From an uncultured Gemmiger sp. (GTDB taxonomy: Bacteria > Bacillota > Clostridia > Oscillospirales > Ruminococcaceae): DNA of 54,675 nucleotides. Under the pieces are notes generated by a model. The model was not told the origin of the DNA. It ran no database searches and saw only the letters and a program-made list of their open reading frames with translations. The translations under genes and the position numbers were made by a program. Below are positions 8,673 to 16,163 of the stretch, piece after piece (position 1 is the stretch's first letter; every line of letters begins with the position of its first letter). The stretch is from positions 1 to 54,675 of the forward strand of contig CALWNP010000015.1 of the NCBI GenBank assembly GCA_944382835.1, read 5' to 3'.

Positions 8673-8727
8673 TGGCGGCATCCGGCCGCACACGCCCTTA
8701 ACATCATAGAAAAAGGACCCCATCACC

Positions 8728-9621
8728 ATGCCCAACCGCAACGGAATTTTGCTCGTCGACAAACCGGCGGGCTGGACCAGCTTTGACGTGCTGGCCAAAC
8801 TGCGCGGGGCGCTTGGGACGCGAAAGCTGGGGCACTCGGGCACACTGGACCCTATGGCGACCGGTGTGCTCGCGGTGTTTATCGGCAGCGCCACCGCAGC
8901 GGCCGACCGGCAGCCCAACCACGACAAGACCTACGAGGCTACCATCCGCCTGGGCCTGCGCACCGACACCGGAGATGTGACCGGCACCCCTCTGGAAACG
9001 GCGCCGGTCACCGCAGGGGAGAGGGAGCTGCTGGCGGTGCTGCCCCGCTTTGTGGGGCAACAGCAGCAGCTGCCCCCCATGTACTCCGCCGTCAAGGTGC
9101 ATGGCCAGCCGCTGTACAAGGCGGCCCGGGCCGGCAAGACGGTGGAGCGCATCCCCCGCACCATCACCATCTATGGCATCGACTACCTGGGCAGCCCCGC
9201 GCCCAGGGACTTCACCCTGCGGGTGTCCTGCTCCAAGGGCACCTACATCCGGGTGCTGGCCGAGGACATCGGCGCTGCTCTGGGCCAGCCCGCCACCCTG
9301 GCGGCGCTGCGCCGCACCCGGGCCGGTGCCTTCACCCTGGCCGATGCCCACCCGCTGCCCGAGATCCTGGCCGCCGCCCAGGACGGCACCCTGGAGGAAA
9401 AGGGCTGGATTCTGGGCACCGAGGCGGCCTTCACCCCGCTGCCGGCACTGACGGTGGAGGACTTTGCCAAAACCCACCTGCTCAACGGCTGCCCCACCAG
9501 CCGGTACCCGGCCGATGACGGCCGCTACCGGGTCTATGACCGCCAGGGTTTCTTTTTGGGGCTGGCCACCGTCACCGAAGGGGTGCTGCGGGTGGAAAAA
9601 CTCTTCTGCGAAAGGACCTGA
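8728..9621 (+). CDS. truB: tRNA pseudouridine(55) synthase TruB
   Basis: Makes pseudouridine 55 in the T-loop of tRNAs. The 297 residues carry the family start GILLVDKPAGWTSFDVL, KLGHSGTLDPMATGVL with the catalytic Asp at residue 41, the KTYEATIRLG block, QLPPMYSAVKV and SKGTYIRVLAEDIG. AAAAAGGACC lies upstream of the ATG. Its stop is two bases before ribF, so the two are probably translated together. Confidence 0.97.
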   Translation: MPNRNGILLVDKPAGWTSFDVLAKLRGALGTRKLGHSGTLDPMATGVLAVFIGSATAAADRQPNHDKTYEATIRLGLRTDTGDVTGTPLETAPVTAGERELLAVLPRFVGQQQQLPPMYSAVKVHGQPLYKAARAGKTVERIPRTITIYGIDYLGSPAPRDFTLRVSCSKGTYIRVLAEDIGAALGQPATLAALRRTRAGAFTLADAHPLPEILAAAQDGTLEEKGWILGTEAAFTPLPALTVEDFAKTHLLNGCPTSRYPADDGRYRVYDRQGFFLGLATVTEGVLRVEKLFCERT

Positions 9622-9623
9622 CC

Positions 9624-10550
9624 ATGCAGATTCTGCAAACCATTTCACCGGTGGAGGCGCCCCGCGGCAGCGCGGTGGCCCTGGGCTATTTTGACGGGGT
9701 GCATCTGGGGCACCGCGCCGTCATCGGGGCGGCGGTCCGGGATGCCGCCGCCAACGGGTTGACTCCCGCCGTCTTCACCTTTGAGCTGCCCGAGGGGCAG
9801 ACCCTCAAGGGGGGCAAAATTCTCTCGGCGGCACAAAAGCACCACCGGATTGCCGGCCTCGGGGTGGAACAGTGCATGGAGCCCCCTTTTGCCGACTTCT
9901 GCGGGCTGAGCCCCGAGGACTTTGTGGACACCATCCTGGTGCACTGCTTCGGGGCCCGGTCGGTCTTCTGCGGCGACAACTTCACCTTCGGCGCCCGGGC
10001 CGCCGGCAACGTGGCCCTGCTGCGGCAGCTCTGTGCCAGCCGGGGCATCCGGGTCCAGGTGGTGGAGATGGCCCAGTACGGCGGGCAGGCGGTTTCCTCC
10101 ACCCGCATCCGGGCCGCCCTGGAAGAAGGTCGGATCGGGGATGCCAACGCCATGCTGGGCGCCCCCTACGCCATCGACTGGACGGTGGTCCACGGCAAGG
10201 GGATGGGCACCTCCAAGCTGGGTACCCCCACCATCAACCAGAACTATCCCGCCGGCACCCTGCAGCCCAGCTGCGGGGTCTACATCACCCGCATCCGGCT
10301 GGACGGCCGCTGGTGGCCCTCGGCCACCGGCATCGGCCCCCGCCCCACCGTGGATGTGAAGGGGGCGGCGGTGAGCTGCGAAACCTATGTGCCGGACTTT
10401 ACCGGAAATGTCTACGGCGAGAACCCGGTGCTGGAATTTCACCGCTATCTCTGCCCGGTGCGCAAGTTCGGCAGCCTGCAGGAGCTGACCAACCTGATCT
10501 TTGACGCCGCCGCCCGCAGTCGGGCCTACTTTGCCGCCTGGCCGGACTGA
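9624..10550 (+). CDS. ribF: Bifunctional riboflavin kinase / FAD synthetase
   Basis: Converts riboflavin to FMN and then FAD. The 308 residues comprise an N-terminal nucleotidyltransferase domain with GYFDGVHLGHRAVI, FCGDNFTFG and SSTRIRAAL (about 1-180), then the flavokinase domain (about 185-305) with VVHGKGMGTSKLGTPTIN, a variant of the usual GxxxGRxLGFPTxN block, and GIGPRPTVD. It is the last gene of the operon that starts at rimP; a new promoter for rpsO follows. Confidence 0.95.
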   Translation: MQILQTISPVEAPRGSAVALGYFDGVHLGHRAVIGAAVRDAAANGLTPAVFTFELPEGQTLKGGKILSAAQKHHRIAGLGVEQCMEPPFADFCGLSPEDFVDTILVHCFGARSVFCGDNFTFGARAAGNVALLRQLCASRGIRVQVVEMAQYGGQAVSSTRIRAALEEGRIGDANAMLGAPYAIDWTVVHGKGMGTSKLGTPTINQNYPAGTLQPSCGVYITRIRLDGRWWPSATGIGPRPTVDVKGAAVSCETYVPDFTGNVYGENPVLEFHRYLCPVRKFGSLQELTNLIFDAAARSRAYFAAWPD

Positions 10551-10579
10551 GCAGGCCGCCAAAAAATTGCGGCGGGGCC

Positions 10580-10608
10580 TTGTAATCGACCCTGCGTTGT
10601 GATATACT
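10580..10608 (+). promoter_or_regulatory. rpsO promoter
   Basis: TTGTAA at 10580-10585, 17 bases, TATACT at 10603-10608 preceded by TGA (extended -10). The start of transcription would be near 10615. Confidence 0.75.
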
Positions 10609-10614
10609 AAATTC

Positions 10615-10724
10615 TGTTACCGTGGCTTGGTTTCGGGCGTATGCCCTTGCCTGCGGGCAGTGTGGGACACCTTGTTACCCGTCGCTTTGCCATCGGCAAA
10701 TACAACAAAAGAGAGGTATATATC
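10615..10724 (+). promoter_or_regulatory. Possible autoregulatory leader of rpsO
   Basis: A leader of about 110 bases precedes rpsO. It contains GGGC-GTAT-GCCC (10635-10646) and TTTGCC-ATC-GGCAAA (10686-10700), the second close to the ribosome binding site AGAGAGG. Ribosomal protein S15 often represses its own mRNA through such leaders, but these structures differ between bacterial groups and I cannot match a named class. Confidence 0.35.
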
Positions 10725-10997
10725 ATGAGCCAGAAATCCGCGATTGAAAAGAAGCCCATCATCGAAAAGGCCGCCATCCATGAGGGTGACACCGGTTCTC
10801 CGGAGGTCCAGGTTGCGCTGCTGACCGCGCGCATCAACCACCTCACCGAGCACCTGAAGACCAACAAGCACGACAACCACAGCCGTCGTGGCCTGTTCAA
10901 GATGGTCGGCCGCCGCCGTAACCTGCTGGCCTATCTGCAGAAGAAGGACATCAACCGTTACCGTGCCCTGATCGCTGAATTGGGTCTGCGTAAGTAA
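10725..10997 (+). CDS. rpsO: 30S ribosomal protein S15
   Basis: Primary 16S rRNA-binding protein of the small subunit. The 90 residues show [24 protein letters not shown], the HDNHSRRGL motif and [15 protein letters not shown], all S15 hallmarks (given as segments). The start is the ATG at 10725 after GAGAGGTATATATC; the frame is open upstream but that is leader sequence. It is followed by a strong terminator, so it forms its own unit just before pnp, the classic rpsO-pnp arrangement. Confidence 0.98.
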   Translation: MSQKSAIEKKPIIEKAAIHEGDTGSPEVQVALLTARINHLTEHLKTNKHDNHSRRGLFKMVGRRRNLLAYLQKKDINRYRALIAELGLRK

Positions 10998-11009
10998 TTT
11001 CGCAAAAAC

Positions 11010-11046
11010 GGACAGGGCGCACTCTGCTGCGCCTTGTCCATTTTTT
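11010..11046 (+). terminator. rpsO terminator
   Basis: GGACAGGGCGCA (11010-11021) pairs with TGCGCCTTGTCC (11028-11039) over 12 base pairs including one G-U, then A and six Ts. Confidence 0.9.
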
Positions 11047-11111
11047 ATATCTGCTGCTCCACCGCTGCGGCAGCCCTCTACTGGAACAAGGCGCCGTCGC
11101 CGTGGTTTGTG

Positions 11112-11157
11112 CAGTAAATCGAACGCCCGGAACCGTCTCCGGACACTGGATTTATTG
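11112..11157 (+). promoter_or_regulatory. Nested hairpin upstream of pnp
   Basis: CAGTAAATC (11112-11120) pairs with GATTTATTG (11149-11157) allowing one G-U. Inside, CCGGA (11127-11131) pairs with TCCGG (11138-11142). There is no T-run. It could be part of a pnp leader, if transcription crosses it. An extended -10-like TGGTATATC lies at 11181-11189 without a good -35. Confidence 0.35.
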
Positions 11158-11216
11158 CTCAAAGCCGGCGGGGGTGCCATTGGTATATCAACGCTAAAAA
11201 AGAAGGAGAATCCCCT

Positions 11217-13367
11217 ATGGCACTGGAATTTGCATCCCGGAAAGAAACTTTCCCCCACTACCGCAAATTTGAGACCACCTTTGCGGGCCGTCCCTTTGTG
11301 GTCGAGACCGGCAAGCTCTGCGGCCTGTCCAACGGCAGCGCCATGGTGCGCTACGGCGAAACCTGCGTGCTCTGCAACGTGACCATGAGCCCCAAACCCC
11401 GCGAGGGAGTCGATTTCTTCCCCCTCAGCGTGGAGTTTGAGGAAAAGCTCTACGCCGCCGGCCGCATTCCCGGCAGCTTCATGCGCCGGGAGGGCCGCCC
11501 CGGTGAGCACGCCATCCTCACCTCCCGGGTGGTGGACCGCCCCATCCGGCCCCTCTTCCCCAAGGACATGCGCAACGATGTCTGTGTGACCATGACCGTC
11601 ATGAGCCTGGACCCCGACTGCAGCGCCGAAATCACCGGCATGAACGGGGCCTCGCTGGTCATCGCCATGTCCGACATCCCCTGGAAGGGCCCCATCGGCG
11701 GTGTCTCGGTGGGCCTGGTGGACGGCGAGATTGTCCTCAACCCCACCAAGGAACAGCGGGAGCACAGCGACCTCTCCCTGACCCTGGCCGCCAGCATGGA
11801 GAAGATCGTCATGATTGAGGCCGGCGCCAACGAGGTGGACGAGGCCACCATGATGAAGGCCATCCGCACCGGTCATGAGGAGATCAAGAAGCTGCTGACC
11901 TTCATCAACGGCATTGTGGCCGAGGTGGGCAAGCCCAAGATCGACTTCCAGTCGGTGGATCTGGACTACGACCTGCTCAAGGAGGTCAGCGCCGCCCATC
12001 TGGACCAGTTCAAGGCCGCCATGGACACCGACGACAAGAATGTCCGGGATGCCGCTCTGCTTCCCATCATGGACCAGATCGCCGCCGAACACCCCGATCT
12101 GGACGCTGCCACCCTGGACCTGATCAGCTACAAGATGCAGAAGTTCGTCGTCCGCCGCTGGCTGCTGGACGAGGGCAAGCGGGTGGACGGCCGCGGCATC
12201 AACGAGATCCGTCCCCTGGCCGCCGAGGTTGGGCTGCTGCCCCGGGTCCACGGCTCCGGCCTCTTCACCCGCGGCCAGACCCAGTGCCTGACCGTCTGCA
12301 CCCTGGGCTCCATCCGGGACGCCCAGACCATGGACGACCTGGGCGATACCCCCCAGAAGCGGTACATCCATCACTACAACATGCCGCCCTACTCCACCGG
12401 TGAGGCCCGTGCCCCCCGCAGCCCCGGCCGCCGGGAGATCGGCCACGGCGCCCTGGCCGAGCGGGCACTGATCCCCGTTCTGCCTTCCACCGAGGACTTC
12501 CCCTACACCATCCGCTGTGTCTCCGAGATCATGTCCTCCAATGGCTCCACCTCCCAGGCTTCCATCTGCGGGTCCACCTTGGCTCTGATGGATGCCGGCG
12601 TGCCCATCAAGGCGCCGGTGGCCGGCATCTCCTGCGGCCTGATCACCGAGGGCGACCGCTGGATGACCATGCTGGACATCCAGGGTGTGGAAGACTTCCA
12701 CGGCGATATGGACTTCAAGGTGGGCGGCACCCGCCGGGGCATCACCGCCATCCAGATGGACATCAAGATCGACGGCCTGACCTACGAGATTGTGGAGGAG
12801 GCGCTGGAGAAGTGCCGCAAGGGCCGGCTGTACATTCTGGACGAGATCATCAAGCCCTGCATCGCCGAACCCCGGCATGAGTTGTCCAAGTATGCTCCCA
12901 AGATGTTCAGCATGCAGATCCCGGTGGACAAGATCAAGGATGTCATCGGCAAGGGCGGCAAGGTCATCCAGGAGATGTGCGCCAACTTCAACTGCAAGAT
13001 CGACATTGAGGAGGACGGCCACGTCTTCATCTCGGCGGTGGATCTCGACGACGCCAAGCGGGCCATCTCCACCATCAAGACCATTGTGGAGGACCCTGAG
13101 GTGGGTGCCATCTACAAGGGCCGGGTCACCCGTCTGATGAACTTCGGCGCTTTTGTGGAGATTGCGCCGGGCAAGGAAGGTCTGGTCCACATCTCCAAGC
13201 TGGACAACCATCGGGTGGAGCATGTGGAGGATGTGGTTGCCGTGGGCGATCCCATCTTTGTCATGGTCACCGACATCGACCAGCAGGGCCGCATCAATCT
13301 GTCCCGCAAGGACGCGCTGGCAGCCATCGCCAAAAAGCGTGCCGAGCAGGCCAAGCAGGAATCCTGA
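11217..13367 (+). CDS. pnp: Polynucleotide phosphorylase
   Basis: Phosphorolytic 3'-5' exoribonuclease of mRNA decay. The 716 residues contain two RNase PH domains (about 1-220 and 310-540) separated by a helical linker, then a KH domain (PVDKIKDVIGKGGKVIQEM, about 560-610) and an S1 domain (GAIYKGRVTRLMNFGAFVEIAPGKEGLVHIS, given as start and end: GAIYKGRVTRL to EGLVHIS). FFPLSVEFEEKLYAAGRIPGSF and PYSTGEARAPRSPGRREIGHG mark the PH domains. The ATG at 11217 follows AGAAGGAGAATCCCCT. Confidence 0.98.
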   Translation: MALEFASRKETFPHYRKFETTFAGRPFVVETGKLCGLSNGSAMVRYGETCVLCNVTMSPKPREGVDFFPLSVEFEEKLYAAGRIPGSFMRREGRPGEHAILTSRVVDRPIRPLFPKDMRNDVCVTMTVMSLDPDCSAEITGMNGASLVIAMSDIPWKGPIGGVSVGLVDGEIVLNPTKEQREHSDLSLTLAASMEKIVMIEAGANEVDEATMMKAIRTGHEEIKKLLTFINGIVAEVGKPKIDFQSVDLDYDLLKEVSAAHLDQFKAAMDTDDKNVRDAALLPIMDQIAAEHPDLDAATLDLISYKMQKFVVRRWLLDEGKRVDGRGINEIRPLAAEVGLLPRVHGSGLFTRGQTQCLTVCTLGSIRDAQTMDDLGDTPQKRYIHHYNMPPYSTGEARAPRSPGRREIGHGALAERALIPVLPSTEDFPYTIRCVSEIMSSNGSTSQASICGSTLALMDAGVPIKAPVAGISCGLITEGDRWMTMLDIQGVEDFHGDMDFKVGGTRRGITAIQMDIKIDGLTYEIVEEALEKCRKGRLYILDEIIKPCIAEPRHELSKYAPKMFSMQIPVDKIKDVIGKGGKVIQEMCANFNCKIDIEEDGHVFISAVDLDDAKRAISTIKTIVEDPEVGAIYKGRVTRLMNFGAFVEIAPGKEGLVHISKLDNHRVEHVEDVVAVGDPIFVMVTDIDQQGRINLSRKDALAAIAKKRAEQAKQES

Positions 13368-13373
13368 TGTTTG

Positions 13374-13413
13374 CGGGAGCGTTTCCCCCTGGCGGGGGAC
13401 GCTCCCGTTTTTT
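13374..13413 (+). terminator. pnp terminator
   Basis: CGGGAGCGTTTCCCCC (13374-13389) pairs with GGGGGACGCTCCCG (13394-13407) and is followed by six Ts. Confidence 0.9.
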
Positions 13414-13427
13414 GTTTTTGCCGCAGC

Positions 13428-13460
13428 AAAAAGGCGCTGCCCCCGGCAGGGGACAGCGCC
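13428..13460 (-). terminator. ackA terminator
   Basis: On the minus strand GGCGCTGTCCCC and GGGGGCAGCGCC form a long stem followed by TTTTT (plus-strand AAAAA at 13428-13432). It faces the pnp terminator between the convergent genes. Confidence 0.85.
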
Positions 13461-13485
13461 TTTGGTGTTTGGGTGGAAAAAACGA

Positions 13486-14691
13486 TCAGTTCATCTTGTC
13501 CAGAACTTCCTTGGTGTCACGGGCGATCATCAGTTCCTCGTTGGTCTCGATGACCAGGGTGCGGACCTTGGAGCCCCAGTAGGTGATCTCGGTCACATCG
13601 CCATGGATGTTGCGGTTCTTGTCGGTGTCGATGCGGATGCCCAGCCAGTCCATGTGATGGCAGATCTTGGCACGGCTGTCGGCGTCGTGCTCACCGATGC
13701 CGCCGGTGAAGACGATGGCGTCCACGCCGCCCATGGCTGCAATGTAGCTGCCGATGATCTTCTTGATCTGGTAGTTCAGCATGTCGCTGGCCAGCTGAGC
13801 GCGGGGGTTGCCGGCCTTGGCGGCGGCTTCCACATCCCGCTTGTCGCTGGAGACGCCGGAGATGCCCAGCAGACCGGACTTCTTGTTCAGGATCTCATCC
13901 AGCTGGTGGCCGGTGATGCCCAGGGTGTACTTCAGGTAGTTGACCACCGAGGGGTCCAGGTCACCGCAGCGGGTGCCCATCATCAGGCCGGCCAGCGGGG
14001 TCATGCCCATGGAGGTGTCCACAACGCGGCCCTGGTCCACCGCGGCGATGGAAGAACCGTTGCCCAGGTGGCAGGTGATCAGCTTGAGGCGCTCGATGGG
14101 CTCCTCAAGATATTCGGCGGCCTTGTGGCTGACATACTTGTGGCTGGTGCCGTGGAAGCCGTAGCGGCGGACGCCGTACTTCTCGTAATACTCGTAGGGG
14201 ATGGCGTACATGTAGGCCTTGGGGGGCATGGTGCTGTGGAAGGCGGTGTCGAAAACGGCAATGTTGGGAACGTTCTCCCCGAAAACCTTCTTGGCGGCCT
14301 CGATGCCCAGGATGCCGGCGGGGTTGTGCAGCGGAGCCAGGGGGCTCAGGTCGCGGATGGCGGTGATGACCTCGGGGGTGATCAGGCAGCTGGCCTTGAA
14401 CTTCTCGCCGCCGTGGACGATGCGGTGGCCGATGGCGTCAATCTCATGAACGCTGTCGATGACCTTGCCCTCGCCGGTGGTCATCTTCTTGACAACCTCT
14501 CCGAATGCTTCGGTGTGGGTGGGGAAGATGGCCGGGGTGGTGGCCTTCTTGCCGTTGGCCTCGTGGGTGATCATGCTGCTTTCCATACCGATGCGCTCGC
14601 ACAGGCCCTTGCACAGGACGTGTTCGCCGTTCATATCAATCAGCTGATACTTCAAGCTGGACGAACCACAGTTGATGACCAGGATCTTCAT
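13486..14691 (-). CDS. ackA: Acetate kinase
   Basis: Interconverts acetyl phosphate + ADP and acetate + ATP, the ATP-yielding step of acetate fermentation. The 401 residues show the ASKHA-fold signatures: MKILVINCGSSSLKYQLID at the start, GHRIVHGGEKF, VFDTAFHSTMP, GTSHKYVS, ITCHLGNGSSIAAV, GLMMGTRCGDLDP, and FTGGIGEHDADSR near the end. AAGGAGGATATAGA precedes the ATG. No phosphotransacetylase gene is in the window. It is transcribed away from tmcAL, whose product uses acetate. Confidence 0.98.
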   Translation of the reverse strand: MKILVINCGSSSLKYQLIDMNGEHVLCKGLCERIGMESSMITHEANGKKATTPAIFPTHTEAFGEVVKKMTTGEGKVIDSVHEIDAIGHRIVHGGEKFKASCLITPEVITAIRDLSPLAPLHNPAGILGIEAAKKVFGENVPNIAVFDTAFHSTMPPKAYMYAIPYEYYEKYGVRRYGFHGTSHKYVSHKAAEYLEEPIERLKLITCHLGNGSSIAAVDQGRVVDTSMGMTPLAGLMMGTRCGDLDPSVVNYLKYTLGITGHQLDEILNKKSGLLGISGVSSDKRDVEAAAKAGNPRAQLASDMLNYQIKKIIGSYIAAMGGVDAIVFTGGIGEHDADSRAKICHHMDWLGIRIDTDKNRNIHGDVTEITYWGSKVRTLVIETNEELMIARDTKEVLDKMN

Positions 14692-14713
14692 TCTATATCC
14701 TCCTTAAAATTTG

Positions 14714-14731
14714 AAAGGGCAGCGCCCTTTT
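14714..14731 (-). promoter_or_regulatory. Hairpin in the ackA leader
   Basis: AAAGGGC-GCT-GCCCTTT on the minus strand lies between the ackA promoter and its ribosome binding site. There is no T-run, so it is not a terminator. Its function is unknown. Confidence 0.4.
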
Positions 14732-14756
14732 GTCTCTGTCGAAAATATTATATAAT
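14728..14756 (+). promoter_or_regulatory. Probable tmcAL promoter, overlapping the ackA promoter
   Basis: TTTTGT at 14728-14733, 17 bases, TATAAT at 14751-14756 on the plus strand. The -35 is poor but the -10 is perfect and shares the palindrome ATTATATAAT with the divergent ackA promoter. Confidence 0.55.
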
Positions 14757-14776
14757 AAAGGGAAAGCTTTTTGCAA
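14747..14776 (-). promoter_or_regulatory. ackA promoter
   Basis: On the minus strand TTGCAA (plus 14771-14776), 18 bases and TATAAT (plus 14747-14752). The -10 is half of the perfect palindrome ATTATATAAT at 14747-14756, whose other half is a TATAAT on the plus strand. Confidence 0.75.
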
Positions 14777-14827
14777 GGGCTTCTCAATCAACGTCGTACA
14801 AATCTTGCGCAGTAACAGGAGATTTCT

Positions 14828-16015
14828 ATGAAAATTGCGGGCATCATTGCCGAATACGATCCCTTCCACAACGGCCACGCCGCCCAGATCCGGATGCTGC
14901 GGCAGCAGGGGGCCAGGCAGGTGGTGGTTTGCATGAGCAGCGGGGCAGTGCAGCGGGGGGCAGTGCCCCTGCTGCCCGAGTGGACCCGCACCCGGGCAGC
15001 ACTGCTGAGCGGGGCGGACCTGGTGCTGGCCCTGCCGGCCCCCTACGCCTGTGCCGGTGCCGAGGCCTTCGGCGCGGCGGGGGTGCGGCTGCTCACCGCG
15101 GTGGGGTGCGACACCCTGGCCTTTGGGGCCGAGGAACCCGATGGGGAACGGCTGATGCAGGCCGCCGGTCTGCTCCAGGGCCCGGCCCTGCGGGCTGAAC
15201 TGCGGGCCAGGCTGGACACCGGCATGACCTTTGCAGCGGCCCGGGCAGCGGCCGCCGAGGCGCTGTGCCCCGGGGCGGGGGCACTGCTGGCCCGACCCAA
15301 CAACATCCTGGGCATCGAATACTGCAAGGCCATCCTGGCCCAGCACAGCCCGCTGCGCCCCCTGGCCCTGCCCCGTCTGGGGGCGGACCACAACGGGCAG
15401 ACCCCCGGCCGGACGGGGCAGACCGTAATCGCCTCGGCCAGCTATCTGCGGACTCTTGTGCGGCAGCAGGGGGTGGAGGCGCTGGGCCCCTACCTGCCCG
15501 CAGCCGTCTTGGACCTCTACCGGGAGGCGGCCGGGGCAGGGGAGCTGTCCGACCCCGCCCGGTTCGATCTGGCCCTGCTGGCCCTGCTGCGCAGCCGCAC
15601 CCCCGAGGAACTGGCCCGGGTGCGGGGGCTGAGCGAGGGGCTGGAGCACCGGCTGGCGTCGGCCATCCGCACCGCCACCAGTGCCGGGAATCTCTATGAG
15701 ACGATGAAAACCAAGCGTTACCCCCATGCCCGGCTGCGGCGGCTGGCACTGGATGCCGCCCTGGGCTGCAACCGGGACGCACTGCCGGAACTGCCGCCCT
15801 ACCTCCATGTGCTGGGGGCACGGCGCAGCGCGCTGCCTCTGCTGAAGGAGGCCCGCCTGCCGGCCTCCACCTCGCTGGCCACTCTGGCCCGCCAGGGGGA
15901 GGACTGCGCCGCGGTGGCGGCCCTCCACAGCAAAATGGTGGATTTCTCCCTGCTGTGCCGGGAAAAAATCCTGCCCATGGGGCTGGCCTTTACCGCAAAA
16001 CCGGTGCTTCTTTGA
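14828..16015 (+). CDS. tmcAL: tRNA(Met) cytidine acetate ligase TmcAL
   Basis: Predicted to form N4-acetylcytidine at the wobble base of elongator tRNA-Met from acetate and ATP, as shown for B. subtilis TmcAL (YlbM). The 395 residues match the family. The N-terminal nucleotidyltransferase fold has IIAEYDPFHNGHAAQI with the ATP-binding HNGH at residues 14-17, then VVVCMSSGAVQRGAVPLL, and later RPNNILGIEYCKAI. The C-terminal part is an alpha-helical RNA-binding domain containing MKTKRYPHARLRRLAL. GGAGATTTCT precedes the ATG. It is divergent from ackA with a 136-base gap; the metabolic link is acetate. Confidence 0.93.
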   Translation: MKIAGIIAEYDPFHNGHAAQIRMLRQQGARQVVVCMSSGAVQRGAVPLLPEWTRTRAALLSGADLVLALPAPYACAGAEAFGAAGVRLLTAVGCDTLAFGAEEPDGERLMQAAGLLQGPALRAELRARLDTGMTFAAARAAAAEALCPGAGALLARPNNILGIEYCKAILAQHSPLRPLALPRLGADHNGQTPGRTGQTVIASASYLRTLVRQQGVEALGPYLPAAVLDLYREAAGAGELSDPARFDLALLALLRSRTPEELARVRGLSEGLEHRLASAIRTATSAGNLYETMKTKRYPHARLRRLALDAALGCNRDALPELPPYLHVLGARRSALPLLKEARLPASTSLATLARQGEDCAAVAALHSKMVDFSLLCREKILPMGLAFTAKPVLL

Positions 16016-16112
16016 ACAACGGATGGAAAATTGCGCCCCGGATTTGTGATTTTGTTTCTTTTTTAACGCGCAAAATCGGTGCTGTCTGTCCACCGGACAA
16101 CAACACCCCGCC

Positions 16113-16163
16113 AAAAGACAAAACAGCCCCGCACCGGAATCTTGCCGGCAGCGGGGCTGTCCT
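16113..16163 (-). terminator. Terminator of the ACP operon (possibly two-way)
   Basis: ACAGCCCCGC (16123-16132) pairs with GCGGGGCTGT (16151-16160), with inner CCGG/CCGG pairing. Read on the minus strand it is followed by TTTTGTCTTTTG. The plus-strand tail is poor in T, but it could still slow transcription arriving from tmcAL. Confidence 0.75.

Noticed and set aside
13153-15198. Plus-strand open frame of 681 codons across the pnp end, ackA and the start of tmcAL
   Set aside because: It crosses two terminators, the ackA/tmcAL promoters and the start of tmcAL, all supported on their own, and shows no domain.
16021-16112. Possible tmcAL terminator in the T-rich stretch
   Set aside because: TTGCGC/GCGCAA arms enclose the T-run rather than precede it, and the TGTCC/GGACA hairpin has no T-tail; no proper terminator shape.
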